This document shows positions 50,362 through 57,057 of a DNA stretch of 64,000 nt, one piece after another. Position 1 is the first letter of the stretch. Every line of letters starts with the position of its first letter. Under the pieces are notes generated by a model, which did no database searches, was not told the origin of the DNA, and saw nothing but the letters and a program-made list of their open reading frames with translations. This DNA is from an uncultured Capnocytophaga sp. (lineage in GTDB: Bacteria; Bacteroidota; Bacteroidia; Flavobacteriales; Flavobacteriaceae): assembly GCF_937936315.1 (NCBI RefSeq), contig NZ_CALGWU010000057.1, positions 1-64,000 on the forward strand. Reading direction: 5' to 3'. Position numbers and translations under genes: made by a program.

Positions 50362-51831
50362 ATGAAAAAATGCTTTTTAACGTTATGCGCTTTATTAGCA
50401 GTGTCTATCTCTTGTCAAAGCAAAGAAGACACCTCTAATAATGGGGAAGGCACGCAGTCTTCTACCACCCAATCGCAAACCACCCAACCCTTACCTCCTA
50501 ATACCCAACTCACTCAAATAGTGAATTACCAGCCTACTAATGACATATTCTTAAACCCCGAAAGAGGTTTTTTAACTCACCAAGATCAAAAAAGTGATAG
50601 CTGGCAATTAAATGCCAATTGGGTAAGAGAAAAAAGAGAAAAAGAGGGACTTAGCCTTGTACTCACCATCTATTATATGAATGAGTTTCGTGAACAACCT
50701 ATTTCAGAAAGTTATCTCAATCGCATCCGCAATAATATGCGTGCCATTCGTGAAGGAGGTAGTAAGGTAGTGTTGCGTTTTGCCTATTCGTATGATGAGA
50801 ACGACTACAATAAAGGCAAAGGAGATGCTTCTTGGCAGTGGACAGAAAAACATCTCAATCAATTAGCCCCTATCATCAAAGAAAATGCTGATATTATAGC
50901 TGTGTGGGAATCTGGATTTGTAGGCGTATGGGGTGAATGGTATTACACAAATCATTACACCTTTAAACCTGCCGATAACGCCCAAGCGTATGAACCGCGC
51001 AAGAAGGTATTAGCCAAAGAATTGAGCATTTTGCCTAAGGATAGAATGGTAAGTGTACGTTACCCAAAAGCTAAACTCTACACTCAAAACATAGGCGTAG
51101 GGAACGCTCTAACAGCACAAACGGCTTTTAGTGGTAGCGACCTATCTCGTATAGGTTTTCACAACGATTGTTTCCTCGCCGATGACGACGATACTGGCAC
51201 CTATCATCACATACAAGAGCATCGCAATTATGTAGCCAATGAAACTCAATACGTAGTAATGGGGGGCGAAACCTGCCGTCCAGCATCAGGCTACTCTTCT
51301 TATGCTGAGTGTAGTAACGCCCTAAAAGATATGGCTACCTACCATTGGAGCTACCTCAACCAAGACTATTATGAGGGGATTCTAAACCTCTGGAAAAACA
51401 AATGTATGGACGATATCAAAAGGCGTCTCGGTTATCGCTTTGTGCTTACTGAGGGAAAATTTAATGATAATATCAAAGTAGGAGGAAAATTACAACTGCA
51501 ATTGAAGATTAAAAATGAAGGTTTTGCAGCGCCTTTCAATCCGCGCGATGTACAGATAATCCTCACAAAAAAAGGAACTGGCGAAAAACATATTTTCAAA
51601 GTAAATACCGACCCTCGCCGTTGGGCAGCAGGCAGCACTACCGAAGTAGGTGCAGAGATAACCCTTCCTAAAAATCTTACCGCAGGAGACTACAACGTTT
51701 ATCTCAACCTCCCCGACCCCTACAAGAGCCTATCCACTCGCCCTGAATATAGTATCCGTTTAGCTAATAAAGAAGTATGGGAACCCCAAACTGGCTACAA
51801 CAAGATTCACACAATAAAGATTAGGAATTAG
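50362..51831 (+). CDS. DUF4874/DUF4832 lipoprotein
   Basis: This 489-residue lipoprotein has the signal peptide MKKCFLTLCALLAVSISC. The residues after the Cys (QSKEDTSN) and the following Thr/Gln-rich stretch suggest surface display. The DUF4874 part (about 50-230) begins NDIFLNPERGFLTHQ, a typical family opening, and reads as a TIM-barrel-like fold (LSLVLTIYYMNEF, GSKVVLRFAYSYDEND). It carries two acidic sites, Glu183 in AVWESGF and Glu192 in GVWGEWYY, the kind of residues used by retaining glycosidases. The DUF4832 part (about 240-489) contains GGETCRPASGYSSYAEC and a terminal beta domain. No activity is established. It closes the PUL and is followed by a terminator. Confidence 0.8.
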   Translation: MKKCFLTLCALLAVSISCQSKEDTSNNGEGTQSSTTQSQTTQPLPPNTQLTQIVNYQPTNDIFLNPERGFLTHQDQKSDSWQLNANWVREKREKEGLSLVLTIYYMNEFREQPISESYLNRIRNNMRAIREGGSKVVLRFAYSYDENDYNKGKGDASWQWTEKHLNQLAPIIKENADIIAVWESGFVGVWGEWYYTNHYTFKPADNAQAYEPRKKVLAKELSILPKDRMVSVRYPKAKLYTQNIGVGNALTAQTAFSGSDLSRIGFHNDCFLADDDDTGTYHHIQEHRNYVANETQYVVMGGETCRPASGYSSYAECSNALKDMATYHWSYLNQDYYEGILNLWKNKCMDDIKRRLGYRFVLTEGKFNDNIKVGGKLQLQLKIKNEGFAAPFNPRDVQIILTKKGTGEKHIFKVNTDPRRWAAGSTTEVGAEITLPKNLTAGDYNVYLNLPDPYKSLSTRPEYSIRLANKEVWEPQTGYNKIHTIKIRN

Positions 51832-51855
51832 AAATTAGCAGTTAGAAATTAATAA

Positions 51856-51905
51856 TTAGTCGTCAAACAAATCAAATTACTTCGGTTTGTTTGACGACTA
51901 ATTTT
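51856..51905 (+). terminator. Terminator of the PUL
   Basis: TTAGTCGTCAAACAAA pairs with TTTGTTTGACGACTAA over 16 bp around a 14-nt loop, followed by TTTTT. Confidence 0.85.
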
Positions 51906-51918
51906 TCCAATCACCAAA

Positions 51919-51949
51919 TTGGTTAATTGACAAATTATTTATACCTTTG
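51919..51949 (+). promoter_or_regulatory. Promoter of the small lipoprotein operon
   Basis: TTG (51919-51921) and TACCTTTG (51942-51949) are 20 nt apart; the ATG lies 17 nt further. Confidence 0.65.
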
Positions 51950-51966
51950 CCCAAAAAAGAACAATA

Positions 51967-52446
51967 ATGAAAAAAATAATCACACTTTTTGCTATAACTA
52001 CAACTTTTAGTTCTTGTAGTTTCTTTTCTAATGCAGCCAAAGAAGCTGCCAATACTACCGAAGAAATCGCTAATAAAACCGCTACTAAAGCAGGTGAAAT
52101 TATGGGAAGTACAGCACGTTCTTTCGGCGATGGTATAGGAGAAGGCATTGACAAATCAGGTAATTCAAGACTAAAACTTTCTGAAACTCTCACCCAACGC
52201 GGCTTAAAATTAGGTCATCACACCGTTAGTGATGAAAATGGTAACGACAATAAACTTTCTCTCTACCTCATTTTCGAAAAAGACTTTGAAGGTAGCGTAA
52301 TGGTAAAAGTATTTAACAAACAAAACATAGAAATTGGGCGCGTAAAACAACAAATAAAAGGAAAAAAAGACAATGCCGCTTATTTTGACTTTGTATTCGA
52401 CCCTCGTACTAATATCGACCCTAAATACACTATAATCATAGAATAA
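51967..52446 (+). CDS. Small periplasmic lipoprotein
   Basis: This 159-residue lipoprotein has the signal peptide MKKIITLFAITTTFSSC. The mature start (SFFSNAAKEAANTTEEIANK) lacks an acidic surface signal, so a periplasmic location is likely. An Ala/Thr/Lys-rich helical segment (about 20-60) precedes a beta domain with SLYLIFEKDFEGSVMVKVFN and YFDFVFDPRTNIDP. No family is recognised. The helical part resembles that of small envelope-stress or spacer lipoproteins. It is followed 38 nt later by the DUF1599 gene on the same strand and may lead that operon. Confidence 0.6.
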   Translation: MKKIITLFAITTTFSSCSFFSNAAKEAANTTEEIANKTATKAGEIMGSTARSFGDGIGEGIDKSGNSRLKLSETLTQRGLKLGHHTVSDENGNDNKLSLYLIFEKDFEGSVMVKVFNKQNIEIGRVKQQIKGKKDNAAYFDFVFDPRTNIDPKYTIIIE

Positions 52447-52484
52447 AACATTATCTCTTACCTCTTAGCTCTTACCTAAATAAA

Positions 52485-53024
52485 ATGAATACTGTAGATC
52501 AATATAACAAAGTAATTGAACAATGCCGCAGCCTCTTTACTAACAAAATGAAAGACTATGGCAGTGCGTGGCGTATATTGCGACTCCCCTCTCTCACCGA
52601 CCAGATTTTCATCAAAGCACAACGCATTCGCGGACTGCAAGAAAACGCTGTACACAAAATAGACGAGGACGAAACTACCGAGTTTATAGGCATTATCAAC
52701 TATGCTCTAATGGCGCTCATTCAAATAGATAAAGGCATCGCCTCTCAACCCGACCTCAGTTTGGAGGAAGCTACAGCCCTCTACGATGCCAAAGTAGTAG
52801 AAGCTCGCACCCTAATGGAAGCTAAAAACCACGATTATGGCGAAGTATGGCGTGAAATGCGCGTGAGTTCTCTCACCGATATCATCCTCCAAAAACTCTT
52901 ACGCGTGAAACAAATTGAAGATAACCAAGGCAAAACACTCGTAAGCGAAGGTATTGCAGCTAACTATCAAGATATAGTAAATTACGCTGTATTCGCCCTC
53001 ATCCATTTAACAACTAACACCTAA
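52485..53024 (+). CDS. DUF1599 tandem-repeat protein
   Basis: This 179-residue cytoplasmic protein consists of two DUF1599 units. The first has NKMKDYGSAWRILRLPSLTDQ and ends IINYALMALIQI; the second has AKNHDYGEVWREMRVSSLTD and ends IVNYAVFALIHL. DUF1599 is also called nucleotide modification associated domain 1. The name comes from phage contexts, while in Bacteroidota it is a chromosomal conserved gene of unknown function. The strict repetition of K-DYG-W-R-SLTD in both halves indicates a pseudo-dimer with two equivalent sites. It lies 4 nt before gpsA, so the two are cotranscribed. Confidence 0.88.
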   Translation: MNTVDQYNKVIEQCRSLFTNKMKDYGSAWRILRLPSLTDQIFIKAQRIRGLQENAVHKIDEDETTEFIGIINYALMALIQIDKGIASQPDLSLEEATALYDAKVVEARTLMEAKNHDYGEVWREMRVSSLTDIILQKLLRVKQIEDNQGKTLVSEGIAANYQDIVNYAVFALIHLTTNT

Positions 53025-53028
53025 ACAA

Positions 53029-54024
53029 ATGGAAACCAAAATATCTGTAATAGGCGGGGGAAGCTGGGCTACAGCACTCGTCAAAATCCTTACTGCCAAT
53101 ATCGACCAAGTGTGTTGGTATATGCGCAATGAACAAGCTATCGAGCACATCAAAGCAACCAAACACAACCCTAACTACCTCAGCGATGTACATTTGAACA
53201 TCAACAAGCTACACCTCACTAACGATATCAACGAGGCGGTAGCTTTTAGCGATTATATCGTCTTCTCTATCCCTTCAGCTTTCTTAAGTGATGAATTAGA
53301 AAAACTCTCCGAACCACTATCTAATAAAAATATTTTTTCTGCTATCAAAGGTATTGAACCTAAAAGCGGACTCATCGTAGGTGAGTATTTCAACAAAATA
53401 CATCACGTACCTTATGCACAGATAGGTATCATTGCAGGTCCTTGTCACGCCGAAGAGGTAGCCCTCGAACGTTTATCGTACCTCACTATTGCTTGTTTGG
53501 ACGAGGAAAAAGCACGCTTTATGGCTGAAGCAATGAAACGCCATTATGTGAAGACTAAAATATCCGACGATGTGGTAGGTATTGAGTACGCAGCTATGCT
53601 CAAAAATATCTATGCCCTTGCTGCCGGTATTGCACACGGATTGGGCTATGGCGATAACTTCCAAAGCGTACTGATGAGCAACGCCATTCGCGAGATGCGA
53701 CGCTATATCAAGCATATTTACAAAATCAAACGCAATATCAACAACTCCGCTTATCTCGGTGATTTACTCGTAACCGCCTACTCGCTTTTCAGTCGCAATC
53801 GTATGTTCGGCACGATGATAGGCAAAGGCTATACCGTAAAGAGTACAATGGCTGAAATGAATATGGTAGCCGAAGGTTATTACGCCACCAAAAGCGCCTA
53901 TCTCATCAACAAAAATCAAGAAAAACCAAGCCGTACCCCCATACTCAATGCCGTCTACAAAGTATTATACGAGGGCAAAAGAGCGAGTATAGTGTTCTCA
54001 GAACTCACCGGAGAATTGGATTAG
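53029..54024 (+). CDS. gpsA: NAD(P)H-dependent glycerol-3-phosphate dehydrogenase
   Basis: GpsA reduces dihydroxyacetone phosphate to sn-glycerol 3-phosphate, the backbone for phospholipids. The 331-residue protein begins with a Rossmann fold (ISVIGGGSWATALVKIL) and continues with the conserved KGIEPKSGLIVGEYF, IGIIAGPCHAEEVALERLSY and EYAAMLKNIYALAAGIAHGLGYGDN, in which the Lys is catalytic. ENIE-type C-terminal helices (GYTVKSTMAEMNMVAEGYYA) complete the family pattern. The length is normal. It lies in a plus-strand series with the DUF1599 gene; a GC-rich repeat separates it from riboflavin synthase. Confidence 0.94.
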   Translation: METKISVIGGGSWATALVKILTANIDQVCWYMRNEQAIEHIKATKHNPNYLSDVHLNINKLHLTNDINEAVAFSDYIVFSIPSAFLSDELEKLSEPLSNKNIFSAIKGIEPKSGLIVGEYFNKIHHVPYAQIGIIAGPCHAEEVALERLSYLTIACLDEEKARFMAEAMKRHYVKTKISDDVVGIEYAAMLKNIYALAAGIAHGLGYGDNFQSVLMSNAIREMRRYIKHIYKIKRNINNSAYLGDLLVTAYSLFSRNRMFGTMIGKGYTVKSTMAEMNMVAEGYYATKSAYLINKNQEKPSRTPILNAVYKVLYEGKRASIVFSELTGELD

Positions 54025-54028
54025 TTTC

Positions 54029-54055
54029 CTCCCCTGCCCCACCAAAGGAGGGGAG
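54029..54055. repeat. CTCCCC...GGGGAG hairpin
   Basis: CTCCCC and GGGGAG flank a 15-nt centre just after the gpsA stop. It resembles the second repeat at 54117-54152 in composition. No T-run follows. Confidence 0.45.
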
Positions 54056-54116
54056 TTCACGTGAGAAAATCATTGTTAAACTTTTATTTATCCCCTTAAA
54101 TCCTTTTTATGGATTT

Positions 54117-54152
54117 GTCCCCCTCTCTTTTGGAGAGGGGAACGGGGTGAGG
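54117..54152 (+). repeat. GTCCCC...GGGGAACGGGG repeat before ribE
   Basis: CCCCTCTC pairs with GAGAGGGG around a T-rich centre and is followed by AACGGGGTGAGG. The tail, GGGGTGAGG, lies 6 nt before the ribE ATG and may serve as its ribosome-binding purine stretch. A relative is at 13467-13496. Confidence 0.55.
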
Positions 54153-54158
54153 ATTATT

Positions 54159-54743
54159 ATGTTCACAGGAATTATAGAAGAAATAGGTAAAATCGTACGA
54201 ATAGAACGCGAACAAGCGAATCTGCATTTATACGTGAAAAGTTCGTTTACTAATGAACTAAAAATAGACCAAAGTGTTGCCCACAATGGGGTATGCCTCA
54301 CCGTAGTAGCTATCGATGGCGATGTATACCAAGTTACCGCTATTGCCGAAACCCTTGCCAAAACCCACTTAGGCAGTTTGCAAGTAGGCGATGCAGTAAA
54401 CTTAGAGCGTGGTATGCTCCTCAACACCCGCTTAGACGGACATATCGTACAAGGTCACATCGACCAAACAGGCACTTGTAGTGCCATCCAAGAGGAAGCC
54501 GGTAGCACCCGCTTTACTTTTGAGTACGACCCTTCTACGGGTAATGTAGTAATAGAAAAAGGCTCTATCACTGTGAATGGTGTAAGCCTCACTGTAGTCG
54601 ATGCCACTCGTGATAGTTTTAGTGTAGCAGTAATCCCTTATACTTTAGCGCATACCAATCTACAACATTTACAAATAGGTAGCATTGTAAATTTAGAATT
54701 CGATGTAATTGGTAAATATGTCGCCCGACTTATGCAACGATAA
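54159..54743 (+). CDS. ribE: Riboflavin synthase alpha chain
   Basis: Riboflavin synthase converts two lumazine molecules to riboflavin and a diamine. ATG at 54159 (MFTGIIEEIGKIVRIE) gives 194 residues; the GTG 12 nt upstream is part of the GC-rich repeat and is rejected. The protein has two lumazine-binding domains. Each contains the repeated signature: VAHNGVCLTVVAIDGD in the first, and ITVNGVSLTVVDATRDSF in the second. Both domains end with a PYTLAHTNL/AETLAKTHL motif. The MFTGIIEE start is a hallmark of the family. Its stop codon lies inside the end of the convergent plsC gene, with a 14-nt overlap. ribH lies 18 kb away. Confidence 0.94.
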   Translation: MFTGIIEEIGKIVRIEREQANLHLYVKSSFTNELKIDQSVAHNGVCLTVVAIDGDVYQVTAIAETLAKTHLGSLQVGDAVNLERGMLLNTRLDGHIVQGHIDQTGTCSAIQEEAGSTRFTFEYDPSTGNVVIEKGSITVNGVSLTVVDATRDSFSVAVIPYTLAHTNLQHLQIGSIVNLEFDVIGKYVARLMQR

Positions 54744-55470
54744 GTCGTTGTAAAATAAGAGAACGCACTTCTTCTCGCAAAGCGTCTTTATCGTCAAGAG
54801 TTTTGCCTTGGGTAGAAATAGGCGGTAGTACATCCACTCGCATTGTGCCTATACTGCCCGCAAAAAAGCGGAAAGGAAAGCGTTTTTTAGTGTCGTAGAA
54901 CACCATTGGCACTATGGGGATTTGGCACTGTATAGCAATGCGAAAAGCTCCGTCCTTAAAACTATCAAGTACAATACTCTCATCATCGGGGACGCCTCCT
55001 TCAGGAAAAATACAGATACTCAAACCTGCTTTTATGCGCTCCATAGCTTGGGTGTAGACCTCTCTCCTACTCTGCGGACTCTTTCTATCCACCATTATTG
55101 CCACACGCTTGTAGAAATAACCAAACAAAGGCAGTTTAGAGAGTTCTTTCTTTCCTACAAACACAAATGGATTTTTACTGCAATACAACATTAGCATAAT
55201 ATCCATCATACTGTAATGATTGGCAACCAACATATAACTATGATGATCATTAGGTATTGTATATTCGCGTTTCACTTTAGGGAAAAAGCCCATTGCATAG
55301 AGGATAGGTGTTGCCCAGAGGTGTCGCATCACCCAGTACAAGGCGCGATAGCACCTTTTATGAGCAGTAAGGACGAGCAATAAAGGTAACAGTATCAGTA
55401 TAATAGAGGCTACAAGTACATAAAACCAAGACTTCCAAAGTAGCCAAAAAGTGTATTTCAAAAATTTCAT
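54730..55470 (-). CDS. plsC: 1-acyl-sn-glycerol-3-phosphate acyltransferase
   Basis: This inner-membrane PlsC-type enzyme acylates lysophosphatidic acid to phosphatidic acid. ATG at 55470 (MKFLKYTFWLLWKSWF) gives 246 residues and places the membrane segment (about 15-35) at the start. Longer readings from upstream lack a promoter or family support. Key motifs are NHYSMMD at 84-90, with His85 and Asp90 forming the HX4D catalytic pair, and FPEGGVPDD, the glycerophosphate-binding loop. VPMVFYDTKKRFPF completes the fold. It lies convergently with ribE, with which it overlaps by 14 nt. gpsA is just beyond ribE, so two phospholipid-precursor genes are close but on opposite strands. Confidence 0.9.
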   Translation of the reverse strand: MKFLKYTFWLLWKSWFYVLVASIILILLPLLLVLTAHKRCYRALYWVMRHLWATPILYAMGFFPKVKREYTIPNDHHSYMLVANHYSMMDIMLMLYCSKNPFVFVGKKELSKLPLFGYFYKRVAIMVDRKSPQSRREVYTQAMERIKAGLSICIFPEGGVPDDESIVLDSFKDGAFRIAIQCQIPIVPMVFYDTKKRFPFRFFAGSIGTMRVDVLPPISTQGKTLDDKDALREEVRSLILQRLIVA

Positions 55471-55527
55471 TTTTCTTATCTTCAAGGGGGCAAAGATAAC
55501 GCAAATATTTATAAACAACAATTTATA

Positions 55528-55563
55528 AAAAAGGCTATCCATTTGTTTCCGGATAGCCTTTTT
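55528..55563 (-). terminator. Terminator of the second SusCD operon
   Basis: AAAAAGGCTATCC pairs with GGATAGCCTTTTT around a 10-nt loop, with a T-run after it on the minus strand. It lies 22 nt after the SusD stop. Confidence 0.8.
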
Positions 55564-55585
55564 AGTTTTTTATATTGATTTGTTA

Positions 55586-57052
55586 TTAATAACCAGAATT
55601 TTGGTCTTGAGATGTAAGACTTGGGTTTGAGCTAAACGCATCTTCAGGGATAGGCAATTGCCAACGATAATCACCTGCAGGAAGAGTTACCCAACCTGCT
55701 GCTGGAGGGGTACCTGTACCATCAGCGAGAGCTCCTTTAGTAGCATTTCGTTGTATAGGAAGTCCAAGTCTTTTTAAAGTAAAGAAACGATCTCCTTCAA
55801 ATGCTAATTCTAAACGACGCTCCAAAAGTATTGCGTCTAACAATGCTGTACCTGTTTCATTACCGCTTGTAAAACTTGAATAGCGTTGTGATCTCACCGC
55901 ATCAAGGTCGGCTAAGGCTTGGGATGCATTTCCTAATCTGTAATTTGCTTCTGCTCTTGTTAAATAAACTTCTTCCAATCGGATGTATTTACCATCTACT
56001 ACATTGGCAGCTCCTCCATCTCTACCTATATATTTAGAAACGGTGTTATATAGTCCAGAATCATAAGGATCAGTAGAAATAGTAGTTGATTTGCGGATAT
56101 CTGTATTCTGATACAATTGGTACAAATCGTACGAACAAACAAATTCAGCTTTATTTTGTCCACTTGTTTTTTGACCATAAGCAGAACCTATTTGTATTCT
56201 CTCTTTTTCAGTGAAAAGAATACGGAAAAGTACATTTTTAGTATAAGTATCTTTCCATACATTAGCAAACTGGTCACGAGGAGCAATATTAAATGAACCA
56301 TCAGCTATTGCTGCATCAGCGTGTTCTTTAGCTTTCTGATAGTTTCCATAATAGAGATACACTCTTGAAAGAATAGCTTGAACTGCTGTTTTATTTAGTT
56401 GTCCGTTCTTTTTGCTATCATCCATTAGGGTAAGAGCAGTTTCTAAATCGGATATAATTTCCTTATAGGTATTATCCACCGTAGTTCCATAACGGCGAGG
56501 TTTACCTTCTGGGTCAAAACTTTTCAAATAAGCTATTCCCATACTTTGTTTAGCATCTGCTGACTGTGTAGGGATTTTGCAATATACGCGTGCTACATCA
56601 AAATGACCAATAGCTCTAAGAGCTAAGGCTTCTCCTTTTATAGCATTTTTTACAGCATCGGTAGCCTGTTTTAGGTTATCGAGATTATCCAAAATGTTGT
56701 TGGCTCTACTTACAAGAAGGTAGCCTCTTTTATAGATATTATAGCCATTCTCGGTTTTATTGTAGCGCATTTCATACAAGGTACGAAAAGTTCCTCTACC
56801 TTTAAAGTTATAGGTAAGATTATCCGAAAGGATATCTGGGCATATAAAAAGCCCTCCGCTATTGTGATAGTAGCCATAATTTTGGAAACTTGTATACACA
56901 CCTTTTAAGGCGGTTTGAGCTCCTTCAACAGTAGAGAAAAGTTTCTCTGATTCTATCCCATCATAAGGTTCACGGTCTAAATCACAAGCTGTAAATAATG
57001 TAACGAGTGATAATAAAAGTCCTATTTTTTTATATATTTTTTTCATTGTCAT
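55586..57052 (-). CDS. SusD/RagB-family lipoprotein, second system
   Basis: The 488-residue protein starts MTMKKIYKKIGLLLSLVTLF and becomes a lipoprotein at the Cys of ACDLDREPYD. It has the SusD plan: an N-terminal TPR-like part (RANNILDNLDNLKQA, GEALALRAIGHFDVARVY), a middle with LSRVYLYYGNYQKAKEHADA, and a C-terminal RagB part (LLERRLELAFEGDRFFTLKRLG, QLPIPEDAFSSNPSLTSQDQ). The mature start DLDREPYD carries the acidic residues expected for surface export. It follows the SusC gene by 5 nt on the same strand. No glycosidase or regulator lies beside it, so the ligand is unknown and may be a peptide, glycan or metal complex. Confidence 0.93.
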   Translation of the reverse strand: MTMKKIYKKIGLLLSLVTLFTACDLDREPYDGIESEKLFSTVEGAQTALKGVYTSFQNYGYYHNSGGLFICPDILSDNLTYNFKGRGTFRTLYEMRYNKTENGYNIYKRGYLLVSRANNILDNLDNLKQATDAVKNAIKGEALALRAIGHFDVARVYCKIPTQSADAKQSMGIAYLKSFDPEGKPRRYGTTVDNTYKEIISDLETALTLMDDSKKNGQLNKTAVQAILSRVYLYYGNYQKAKEHADAAIADGSFNIAPRDQFANVWKDTYTKNVLFRILFTEKERIQIGSAYGQKTSGQNKAEFVCSYDLYQLYQNTDIRKSTTISTDPYDSGLYNTVSKYIGRDGGAANVVDGKYIRLEEVYLTRAEANYRLGNASQALADLDAVRSQRYSSFTSGNETGTALLDAILLERRLELAFEGDRFFTLKRLGLPIQRNATKGALADGTGTPPAAGWVTLPAGDYRWQLPIPEDAFSSNPSLTSQDQNSGY

Positions 57053-57057
57053 ACAAT

